Positions 1 through 5,475 of a stretch of 5,475 bases of DNA are shown here, piece by piece (position 1 is the stretch's first letter; the number at the start of each line of letters is the position of its first letter). Source of the stretch: Synergistaceae bacterium (lineage in GTDB: Bacteria; Synergistota; Synergistia; Synergistales; Aminobacteriaceae). The translations under genes were made by a program, and so were the position numbers. The stretch covers positions 1 through 5,475 of the forward strand of contig JAITPZ010000053.1 in the NCBI GenBank assembly GCA_031289165.1. The letters run 5' to 3'. A model generated the notes under the pieces. The model saw nothing but the letters and a program-made list of their open reading frames with translations, was not told the DNA's origin and did no database searches.

Positions 1-51
1 TTAGAGATAATAAACAGGGCATATCGAACCACGGCGTCAGTCATATTTTAC

Positions 52-59
52 GGGAGGGG
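52..59 (+). promoter_or_regulatory. Ribosome binding site of the CDF transporter gene
   Basis: The sequence GGGAGGGG lies with its GGAGG core about seven bases before the ATG at 65, which is near ideal spacing and fixes the start. The 50 bases ahead of it are roughly 38 percent GC, well below the genes, as expected for a leader or promoter region. No convincing -35/-10 pair is visible in them. Confidence 0.8.
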
Positions 60-64
60 ACTCC

Positions 65-1003
65 ATGACATTCGGTACGGATATGAATTTTGACGGAAGT
101 GGCCGACGGGCGGCAATGGTGACGCTGATCGGCCTGTGGGTCAACGTGCTCCTGGCGGTCGGAAAATGCGTGGCCGGCGTGCTGGGACACAGCGGGGCCA
201 TGATCGCGGACGCCACGCACTCCCTCTCGGACCTGCTGACGGATTTTGCCGTTCTCCTGGGGCTGCGCTACACGAACAGGCCGGCGGACGAGGAACACGC
301 CTACGGACACGGCAGGGTCGAGACCCTTGTGGCGGCCTTCTGCGGCCTCGTTCTCCTGACGGTGGGGGCGGGAATCCTGCTCGGAGGACTTGGCAGCATT
401 TTCCGGGTCGTACGGGGAGAGACGCTTCCCGAGCCGGGGCAGGTCGCCCTGTGGGCGGCCCTGTCTTCGATTCTCCTCAAGGAGGCCCTGTACCAGTACA
501 CTCAGGCGGAGGGACGGAGGCTGAACAGCCCTTCGCTCCGGGCTAACGCGTGGCATCACCGATCGGACGCGTTTTCCTCCTGCGGCGCGCTGCTGGGAAT
601 CGGGGGAAGCATCCTTGGCGGAGAAAAATGGACGGTTCTGGACCCCGTCGCGGCCGTCATCGTCAGCTTCTTCATTCTCTACGCCGCCGTGTCGATTTTC
701 TGGAACAGCATCCGGGAGGTTCTCGATACTTCCCTCGCCCCATCGCAGGTGGAGCGCATTCGCAGGATGGCGCTCGAGTTCCCGGAGATCTGCGACATCC
801 ACAAGATAAGAACCCGCAGAATCGGCTTTTACTCCGCGCTCGAGGCCCACATCGTTCTGGACGGCGGAATGAGCCTCCGCAACGCCCACGACATCGCGAC
901 CGCTCTGGAAAAAAGGCTGAACGGCCCGCTGGGCAGCGGCGCGCTGATCACCCTTCATACGGAACCCGCTGACGAAAGCCCTGTCCGTCAAAATGGCATA
1001 TAA
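65..1003 (+). CDS. Cation diffusion facilitator (CDF) family divalent metal efflux transporter
   Basis: This is an inner-membrane antiporter of the CDF family, expected to export Zn2+ or a related divalent cation (Fe2+, Cd2+, Mn2+) from the cytoplasm in exchange for protons. The 312 residues match the usual length of about 300. Six membrane helices can be drawn at about 16-38, 45-67, 88-110, 126-146, 168-187 and 192-215. Helix 2 carries HSLSD (H52, D56) and the start of helix 5 carries HHRSD (H164, D168). Together these form the family's four-ligand transport site, with His where E. coli FieF/YiiP has Asp45. The loop motif HAYGHGRVE (78-86) is typical of the family. The C-terminal cytoplasmic dimerisation domain (about 222-301) keeps H246, H262, H275 and H298, which align with its metal-binding histidines. 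The ATG at 65 has a strong GGGAGGGG site at 52-59. The family call is firm; metal specificity cannot be read from the sequence. Confidence 0.95.
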   Translation: MTFGTDMNFDGSGRRAAMVTLIGLWVNVLLAVGKCVAGVLGHSGAMIADATHSLSDLLTDFAVLLGLRYTNRPADEEHAYGHGRVETLVAAFCGLVLLTVGAGILLGGLGSIFRVVRGETLPEPGQVALWAALSSILLKEALYQYTQAEGRRLNSPSLRANAWHHRSDAFSSCGALLGIGGSILGGEKWTVLDPVAAVIVSFFILYAAVSIFWNSIREVLDTSLAPSQVERIRRMALEFPEICDIHKIRTRRIGFYSALEAHIVLDGGMSLRNAHDIATALEKRLNGPLGSGALITLHTEPADESPVRQNGI

Positions 1004-1004
1004 T
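999..1004 (+). promoter_or_regulatory. Candidate -10 box (TATAAT) overlapping the CDF stop codon
   Basis: A perfect TATAAT hexamer includes the TAA stop of the CDF gene (1001-1003). Transcription from it would begin near 1011 and give a leader of about 60 bases before the ATG at 1073, which is reasonable for the next gene. No good -35 hexamer is found 16-18 bases upstream. The best TTGACA-like match, CTGACG at 969-974, is about 24 bases away. There is no extended -10 TG in register. The match is exact, but function is only an inference. Confidence 0.35.
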
Positions 1005-1072
1005 GAGACCATGCTTTACGCGAAACGGTTTTACACTCTGTCATTTCAACGGGGAGACGGCGAACAAAAAGT

Positions 1073-3544
1073 ATGAACAGAAAGGGTTTTCCATATATTT
1101 TTCCATATACGCATCCATTCAGGAGGGCCGCGCGTTTTTGTATTTTGTTAATCGCCCTCTTTTTTGGCTTCTTCTTCGTACCTTCAGGGGCGTCCGCCGC
1201 CCCTGAGCGTTACACGCTTTCCGGTCACGCGAGCGAGCCGGAAGCGTGGACGGGCTGGACTTCGATCCCCACGGACAACGCGGGGCTGCTCTCCCTTCCC
1301 TCCGGGTGGATGGTCATCTCGAAGGACGACCTTCCGGAACAACGCCCCGAGTCGGAGACCGCCGGACGCATTCTCAACGTACAGCAGGTTTTGTGCGCCA
1401 AACCCGAAGGGGCCTCCGCCGACAGAGGAGTCGTCCTGCAGGTCTTTTCGATGTGGAGTTCCGACGGGTCGGGAATGGCTTTCACCCTGCCGCCCGAGCT
1501 GCTGGTGGACTCGGAGGAGCCACTGGTGGCGGGGTTGCTGAACGCCCGTTACGGGCAAGTCCGACGGGCGGGAAGGGACATCCTGAACACGGAGCTGGAG
1601 AATATCTCCATAACCATGTGGGAGACCGGCCCCTCTGAGATGCGATATCGGTCCGTCGCCCTCTTTCACGGAGAAAAACTGGTCCTTGTGCTGATCCGAT
1701 ATCTTCCTGAGCATGAAAAGTACTGGAAACAACAGTTCGAAACCATCGTCAACCAGTGGGTGGCTTCGTTGAGCCTCACTCCGCGGCCCGTGTTCGGTGC
1801 GTCGGCGCTTCCGCCGCTGCCCGAGGTCGTCACGGAGCTTTCCCCCGTCGTTTCCTCCGATGCGACCGTCGCCGCGCTTCCCGAATCTACGCGGGAAGAA
1901 CCCCCGAGCACATCGAAACCCGTCGAGCGGACACCGGTATTGTCGTACATCGAAGAAATTCCGGCCCTTTTGGAAATACTGCCGGCGCCCCTTCTGTACG
2001 CGGCATGCGCGGGGGCCGTCGCTTTCCTGCTGTGCGCGCTTCTCCTGATACGGAAAAGGACGCGCGGAAAATCGCCCCCGGGGGTGGAAGGGGAGGATGT
2101 TTTTCCCGTTTTACCCGTGGACTCGCACGAAGAGTCCCTGCCGGAGGACTCCCAACTCGAAGGATCCTGGAAGGAATCTCAATCGGAAGAATCTCCGCCG
2201 GAAGAGCTTCAGCTGGAGGAATCTCGACTGGAAGAACCTCAGACGGGGGAGATGTTGTCCGAAATGCAGCCCGCGGCGGTTGCGGAAACGCTTTTGGAAC
2301 CTGCGGCAAAGGACGCCGCGGGCGTTGCTTCGATGGGCTTCGAGGGGGTCTATACCCTTCTCAATCAGGCGCTGGACACCATCGATTCCTCTGAAAACGT
2401 GGTGTCCCTTCCCCGTTATTACTCCAACATGGAGGACGATCCCCCGATTTTTGCCCCGGAGCGGGAATGGGACGCCGAGGAACGCGACAGGGAGGAAGGA
2501 CCGTTTCCCGCCGGGGAAGGGGAAAATGCTCCCACGCCCGAACCGTCGCGGCCCAAAATCGACGAGGAGATCGACGACGTCCCGGCCGTCTCCGGACTGC
2601 TGGCCTTCTACCTCGCCGCCTTTACCCTGATGGCGCTCGGGGACCTGGTAACCTCCCTGTTCTTCGCAAACCCCTTCGACACGGTACTGTTCCCCGGAGA
2701 GTGGGAAGCGATTCTGGGCCCACTGGGCAACGGATTTGCCCTCATGGGCCTGTCGTGTCTCTGGGCTCCGCTGCTCCGCTTTGCGGGGTTGCGTCGCCCC
2801 ATGAAACGCGGGATATTTTCCGCGTTCGCCGCGCTTCTGACCACGGCGGCGGGCGCGTGTTCGTTTTTCCTGAGCGCTTTCTTCCTCTTTGCCGTTCCGC
2901 CGAACGTCACCGTCATGCGGGCCTGCGCGATGGCGGCGGGCGTGTGTCTTTCGTACCTCACTCTGACCCGCCGGAAGATCGGGATGGAGAGCCCGGAAAA
3001 AATTCCGGAAGAGTTGGAGATTCCGCGGGAGGCCCCGGAAGAAAATATTCCGGAGAGGGCGCCTGAGCCCGCGATCAAAGAGCCTGCGACCGAAAACGCG
3101 ATCCTGATCGAGACCGAGCCCATTCCGATCGACGAGTCGGAGAAACGACGCGTCGTTGAGTTTGCGGTTCGGCGCGCCATCGGGATCTTTGCGGACATGG
3201 AACGCACGGAGGGACCCTCTTACGCCCTGGAGACCCTGAAAAACAAGGTCCTCGAGATTCTGAGCAGCGAGGGAGGGGCCTTTCAGATCCTTCAGGCGCA
3301 GGAGCTGACGGCAGATCTGCAGCCGGACTGCTTCATCCTTCAACTGAGCGGCAGGATCCTTCTCGGCCTGATAAAGACGGGCCGCTATCACGTCGGCAGG
3401 GGGATACTGAGCAGCGAAGGGGAGGAGCTCGCGGGCATCTTTCGCGGGGTCGTGGAGAGACTGACGCGGAACCGATGCGGCAGGCCCGATGACTCGGAAA
3501 GAATGGTCGATATGATGCGGCGCTGCATCGACGCCCTGGGCTGA
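1073..3544 (+). CDS. Multidomain membrane protein of unknown function with signal peptide and acidic linkers
   Basis: I do not recognise this 823-residue protein. Residues 1-42 look like a Sec signal peptide: a basic n-region with RR at 18-19, a hydrophobic core at 23-36 and a likely cut near ASA-A at 40-43. Residues 43-240 form a mixed, probably globular extracytoplasmic domain, followed by a Pro/Ser/Thr-rich stalk (241-300). One helix (303-326) ends in RKRTRGK, placing what follows in the cytoplasm. An acidic linker (327-504) contains nine Glu at exact five-residue spacing. Four helices follow at about 505-530, 545-568, 580-607 and 612-632. The basic loop RFAGLRRPMKRG between the second and third of these agrees with the positive-inside rule. 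A Pro/Glu linker (638-690) and a helical cytoplasmic domain (691-823) end the protein. The four-helix block loosely recalls DUF2569 proteins, unconfirmed. The ATG at 1073 has only a weak, distant GGGGAG (1051-1056), but the signal peptide supports it. The reading frame is certain; function is unknown. Confidence 0.87.
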   Translation: MNRKGFPYIFPYTHPFRRAARFCILLIALFFGFFFVPSGASAAPERYTLSGHASEPEAWTGWTSIPTDNAGLLSLPSGWMVISKDDLPEQRPESETAGRILNVQQVLCAKPEGASADRGVVLQVFSMWSSDGSGMAFTLPPELLVDSEEPLVAGLLNARYGQVRRAGRDILNTELENISITMWETGPSEMRYRSVALFHGEKLVLVLIRYLPEHEKYWKQQFETIVNQWVASLSLTPRPVFGASALPPLPEVVTELSPVVSSDATVAALPESTREEPPSTSKPVERTPVLSYIEEIPALLEILPAPLLYAACAGAVAFLLCALLLIRKRTRGKSPPGVEGEDVFPVLPVDSHEESLPEDSQLEGSWKESQSEESPPEELQLEESRLEEPQTGEMLSEMQPAAVAETLLEPAAKDAAGVASMGFEGVYTLLNQALDTIDSSENVVSLPRYYSNMEDDPPIFAPEREWDAEERDREEGPFPAGEGENAPTPEPSRPKIDEEIDDVPAVSGLLAFYLAAFTLMALGDLVTSLFFANPFDTVLFPGEWEAILGPLGNGFALMGLSCLWAPLLRFAGLRRPMKRGIFSAFAALLTTAAGACSFFLSAFFLFAVPPNVTVMRACAMAAGVCLSYLTLTRRKIGMESPEKIPEELEIPREAPEENIPERAPEPAIKEPATENAILIETEPIPIDESEKRRVVEFAVRRAIGIFADMERTEGPSYALETLKNKVLEILSSEGGAFQILQAQELTADLQPDCFILQLSGRILLGLIKTGRYHVGRGILSSEGEELAGIFRGVVERLTRNRCGRPDDSERMVDMMRRCIDALG
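2129..2251 (+). repeat. Degenerate 15-bp tandem repeat encoding a Glu-every-fifth-residue linker
   Basis: Eight consecutive 15-bp units, plus the first codon of a ninth, lie in frame within the 823-residue protein gene. The best conserved are gaatctcaatcggaa (2174), gaatctccgccggaa (2189), gaatctcgactggaa (2219) and gaacctcagacgggg (2234). The units at 2129, 2144, 2159 and 2204 are more diverged. Each unit begins with a Glu codon, so Glu occurs at residues 353, 358, 363, 368, 373, 378, 383, 388 and 393 without a break in spacing. Gain or loss of units would keep the reading frame. The array lies just after the first membrane helix, on the predicted cytoplasmic side. Confidence 0.8.
2984..3142 (+). 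repeat. Pro/Glu-rich low-complexity linker, imperfect repeats
   Basis: Residues 638-690 of the 823-residue protein alternate Pro-Glu steps (PEKI, PEELEI, PREA, PEENI, PERA, PEPA). They are encoded by irregular repeats of the type attccgga. Unlike the 15-bp array upstream, the unit length is not constant. The segment joins the last membrane helix to the C-terminal helical domain and is probably an extended acidic spacer. The short inverted repeat ccggaa/ttccgg around 2993-3008 arises from this coding bias and is not taken as a regulatory hairpin. Confidence 0.6.
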
Positions 3545-3583
3545 GGCCCCCCAGGCGCGAGGAGCCATGACAAAAAAGACGAC

Positions 3584-3589
3584 AGGGGG
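3584..3589 (+). promoter_or_regulatory. Ribosome binding site favouring the 3594 start
   Basis: AGGGGG lies four bases before the ATG at 3594. The competing ATG at 3567 has AGGAG at 3560-3564 with only two bases between, which is too close for normal initiation. Both sites are imperfect. The choice of 3594 rests mainly on the protein then beginning MTGRFLVVVLDGFGIG, as its relatives do. Confidence 0.45.
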
Positions 3590-3593
3590 GAAG

Positions 3594-4838
3594 ATGACGG
3601 GGCGTTTCCTCGTCGTTGTCCTCGACGGGTTCGGTATCGGGGCTATGGAGGACGTGGCGGAGGTCCGCCCGCAGGACACCGGGGCGAATACTCTGGCTTC
3701 CCTGTTCAAGGTCCGCCCCGGCCTGTATCTGCCGAACCTGGAGCGTCTGGGGCTCATGAACGCGTTCGGAAGGGAGAGCGCAAACATGTGTTTTTCCCCC
3801 TCCGCGGCGTGGGGCAGATGTTCACTTATGCACCAGGGAGCAGACAGCTTCTGGGGACACCAGGAAATTATGGGAACGCGGCCGCCTCATCCGAAGGAGA
3901 TTCCGTTCGCCTCCGTCGCGGACGAGGTGGCCGGGGCTTTGCGAAAGGCGGGGCACGAGGTCGGATTTCGCGGTGCGGGAGGCGCGCTTCACCTTCTGGT
4001 GGTGGACGGTTGCGTCGTGGTCGCGGACAACCTCGAGGCCGATCCCGGGCAGAACTACAACGTTCTGGGGGCGCTTTCCGCCGTCGCGTTCGAGAGGGTT
4101 CTCAAAATCGGCAGGATCGTGCGGGACGTCGTGGAGGTGTCGCGCGTCATCTGTTGCGGCAATCCCTCCGTCGGCATGGACCGCATCGTTGCGTCCACGG
4201 AGGAGAGGGACGGGTACATCGGCGTCAGCTCTCCGCGCAGCGGCCTGTACGGTGACGGTTATCGCTGTGTTCCCATGGGCTCCGGAGTGGACCCGTCGGG
4301 GCAGGCGCCCTTCCTGCTGACGGAGCGCGGCGTGCCCGTGTTTCTGTTCGGAAAGGTCGCCGATATCGTGGAAAACTATCGGGGCCGCTCCGTCCCCTGG
4401 ATAGACACCGACGAGGTTCTATGCATGACTCTGGGCGCGTTCGAGACGCTCGATCGGGGTTTTATCTGCACCAACGTGCAGGGCACGGACCTGGCGGGGC
4501 ATCGGGAGGACGCGGAGGATTACGTCCGGCAGCTCGAGGCGGCCGACCTGTGGATCGGACGCATTATGGAGCGCACGACCCCCGACGACGTTCTGCTGGT
4601 CATGGCGGACCACGGCAACGACCCCGGCGCTGGACACAGCCGCCACACGCGGGAGAGGGTTCCGCTGCTGCTTTACGCTCCGTTGCTTCACGCTTCTCGG
4701 ATCGAAGGAATCGAGCTGGGCGAACGTCGAACGCTTTCCGACATCGGGGCCACGGTAACCGCCTGTTTTGGCGCGGGAAGGGTCGAAAACCCCGAGGCGC
4801 GCCCTCTGGAGGCCCTGAAACGCTTCTGGAAACGCTGA
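3594..4838 (+). CDS. yhfW: Phosphopentomutase-like metalloenzyme, YhfW type (alkaline phosphatase superfamily)
   Basis: This is a cytoplasmic two-metal (Mn2+-type) enzyme related to phosphopentomutase DeoB, which interconverts ribose or deoxyribose 1- and 5-phosphates. Numbered from the ATG at 3594 (414 residues), it has the first metal-binding Asp in VVLDGFGIG (D11), the nucleophile motif ADSFWGHQEIMGTRP (S85), TDLAGH (D299, H303), MADHGNDP (D339, H340) and SRHTRE (H351). All of these line up with the DeoB metal and phosphate residues. VRPQDTGANT, GHQEIMGTRP, NLEADPGQ and TDLAGH match E. coli YhfW, as I remember it, better than DeoB. The residue aligned with DeoB's nucleophilic Thr is Ser, which other members of the superfamily use. 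The in-frame ATG at 3567 adds nine residues; it has AGGAG only two bases away, whereas 3594 fits the family N-terminus. The true substrate of YhfW proteins is unknown to me. The other yhf genes are not adjacent here. Confidence 0.92.
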   Translation: MTGRFLVVVLDGFGIGAMEDVAEVRPQDTGANTLASLFKVRPGLYLPNLERLGLMNAFGRESANMCFSPSAAWGRCSLMHQGADSFWGHQEIMGTRPPHPKEIPFASVADEVAGALRKAGHEVGFRGAGGALHLLVVDGCVVVADNLEADPGQNYNVLGALSAVAFERVLKIGRIVRDVVEVSRVICCGNPSVGMDRIVASTEERDGYIGVSSPRSGLYGDGYRCVPMGSGVDPSGQAPFLLTERGVPVFLFGKVADIVENYRGRSVPWIDTDEVLCMTLGAFETLDRGFICTNVQGTDLAGHREDAEDYVRQLEAADLWIGRIMERTTPDDVLLVMADHGNDPGAGHSRHTRERVPLLLYAPLLHASRIEGIELGERRTLSDIGATVTACFGAGRVENPEARPLEALKRFWKR

Positions 4839-4879
4839 TTTTTGAGTCGTAAACGAGAAACTCCTGACTTTCACGGCAT

Positions 4880-4885
4880 GGAGGG
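4880..4885 (+). promoter_or_regulatory. Ribosome binding site of the AAA-ATPase_like remnant
   Basis: GGAGGG lies seven bases before the ATG at 4893. This sets the start of the remnant there, not at the TTG at 4842. The N-terminus that follows, MGDLTRLPTGIQTF, is where homology to the family begins. Its preservation suggests that the remnant's 5' end has not yet decayed and might still be translated. Confidence 0.65.
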
Positions 4886-4892
4886 AAACTGT

Positions 4893-5186
4893 ATGGGCGA
4901 TTTAACCAGACTGCCGACAGGCATCCAGACGTTCGATAAACTGAGAGAGGAAGGTTATCTGTACGTCAATAAGACAAAATATCTTATCGACCTTATCGAT
5001 AACGGGTCCCTCTATTTTCTCCCGCGTCCCCGGCGGTTCGGGAAATCCCTGACAGTCTCCACCCCTGACGCGCTTTTTTCCGGCAAAAAGGGGATACACG
5101 AACCGCTACCCGAACGCGACGCTTCCGGGACTCGCCCTGGACGACGAACGCCGCAGGACCACGGAGCACCGAGCGGCATTTTGTAA
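4893..5186 (+). pseudogene. Truncated AAA-ATPase_like (PF09820-type) protein, N-terminal remnant
   Basis: The first 66 of 97 residues read as the start of the AAA-ATPase_like family, which usually exceeds 500 residues and ends in a PD-(D/E)XK nuclease-like (DUF1703-type) domain. Visible are LPTGIQTFDKLREEGYLYVN (residues 7-26), KTKYLIDLID, and the P-loop region RPRRFGKSL with K51 and S52. After LFSGKKG the family pattern stops and an arginine- and proline-rich tail runs to the TAA at 5184. The break falls at an A5G4 run (5085-5093). Frame +1 beyond it stays open to a TGA at 5194 but gives no recognisable family sequence, so a large deletion is more likely than a simple frameshift. P58 sits where relatives usually have Leu (STL), consistent with decay. 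The remnant lies between the yhfW-like gene and mutY and is unlikely to be functional. Confidence 0.75.
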
Positions 5187-5200
5187 AACACCCTGACCGA

Positions 5201-5475
5201 ATGCCGTACGCCGCCGAACTTCTGCTCGAATGGTTCGATAAAAACGCCCGCGATCTTCCCTGGCGCAGGACTTACGATCCCTATGAGGTGATGGTCTCGG
5301 AGTTCATGCTCCAGCAGACGCAGGTCGAGACGGTGCTGCCGTACTTCGAACGCTGGATGGCACGCTTTCCCGACCTGCCCTCTCTCGCGGCGGCGGACGA
5401 GGCGGAGGTTGAAAAACTCTGGGAGGGACTCGGGTATTACTCCCGTGCGCGCAACCTTCTGAGGGCCGCGCGGAC
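5201..5475 (+). CDS. mutY: A/G-specific adenine DNA glycosylase, N-terminal part (cut by window edge)
   Basis: MutY removes adenine mispaired with 8-oxoguanine or guanine in base excision repair. The reading frame is open from the ATG at 5201 to the last base, giving the first 91 residues of a protein that normally has about 350 or more. AELLLEWFDKNARDLPWRR, then DPYEVMVSEFMLQQTQV (26-42) with the catalytic Glu at E34, then PYFERWMARFP and LWEGLGYYSRARNL follow the family order closely, as in E. coli MutY (EVMLQQTQV, GLGYYARARNL). The helix-hairpin-helix, the [4Fe-4S] cysteines and the C-terminal 8-oxoG-recognition domain lie beyond the window. No good ribosome binding site precedes 5201. The gene starts 14 bases after the stop of the AAA-ATPase_like remnant. 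No other ATG, GTG or TTG start was seen in this frame in the preceding 100 bases. Confidence 0.93.
   Translation, partial: MPYAAELLLEWFDKNARDLPWRRTYDPYEVMVSEFMLQQTQVETVLPYFERWMARFPDLPSLAAADEAEVEKLWEGLGYYSRARNLLRAAR

Noticed and set aside
3..68. Possible 3' tail of an upstream gene ending in TGA that overlaps the CDF ATG (ATGA)
   Set aside because: The frame is open only because the window begins there. Its roughly 38 percent GC looks intergenic, and the peptide is not recognisable. It cannot be excluded without upstream sequence.
41..1012. 323-residue open frame on the minus strand
   Set aside because: It mirrors the well-supported CDF gene and has no family motifs or membrane pattern of its own.
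1124..1150. Possible Tat signal from RR at residues 18-19
   Set aside because: The context FRRAARF lacks the RRxFLK consensus and the following core is strongly hydrophobic, which fits a Sec signal better.
1003..1206. 67-residue + frame starting at an ATG that overlaps the CDF stop (TAATG)
   Set aside because: It has no ribosome binding site, overlaps the signal-peptide coding region in another frame, and shows no recognisable protein features.
3535..3555. Hairpin CCT-GGGC/GCCC-AGG with a CCC bulge at the end of the 823-residue gene
   Set aside because: The stem is short and bulged and has no T-run, so it is not an intrinsic terminator. It follows from the GC-rich sequence.
2111..3787. 558-residue open frame on the minus strand
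   Set aside because: It is antisense to the 823-residue gene and the start of the yhfW-like gene, is rich in Arg and low complexity, and has no recognisable domain. Long antisense frames are expected at this GC content.
3594..4838. Cofactor-independent phosphoglycerate mutase as the product
   Set aside because: The superfamily metal motifs are shared, but the protein is about 100 residues shorter than that enzyme, and GHQEIMGTRP, SRHTRE and the cap region follow the DeoB/YhfW pattern.
4842..4892. TTG start at 4842 extending the AAA-ATPase_like remnant
   Set aside because: Homology begins after the ATG at 4893, which has GGAGGG at ideal spacing. The TTG at 4842 has no such site.

Overview
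The window is a GC-rich bacterial segment in which every supported gene lies on the + strand with short gaps. The proteins are bacterial in type: an FieF-like metal transporter, a Sec-exported membrane protein and MutY. The genome carries at least a remnant of the AAA-ATPase_like (PF09820-type) family, which is common in anaerobic gut and oral bacteria. A Synergistota-like anaerobe is a plausible source, but that is inference from gene content and composition only.

Layout: (1) 65-1003 is a complete cation diffusion facilitator (CDF) transporter, predicted to export Zn2+ or a similar divalent metal. (2) 1073-3544 encodes an unrecognised 823-residue protein. It has a signal peptide, an extracytoplasmic domain, one membrane helix, an acidic linker with a strict five-residue Glu period, a four-helix membrane domain, a second Pro/Glu-rich linker and a helical cytoplasmic C-terminal domain. 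(3) 3594-4838 encodes a phosphopentomutase-like metalloenzyme that resembles E. coli YhfW more than DeoB. (4) 4893-5186 is a truncated, decayed N-terminus of an AAA-ATPase_like protein. (5) 5201 to the window edge is the 5' part of mutY, an adenine DNA glycosylase.

The intergenic gaps are 69, 49, 54 and 14 bases, so co-transcription is possible. The genes share no obvious pathway. A perfect TATAAT sits on the CDF stop codon and may start a separate transcript for the 823-residue protein. No intrinsic terminator, tRNA, rRNA, CRISPR array or intact mobile element was seen, and no stretch over 300 bases lacks a gene. The most unusual items are the 823-residue protein with its 15-bp tandem repeat and the yhfW-like gene standing apart from the other yhf genes.
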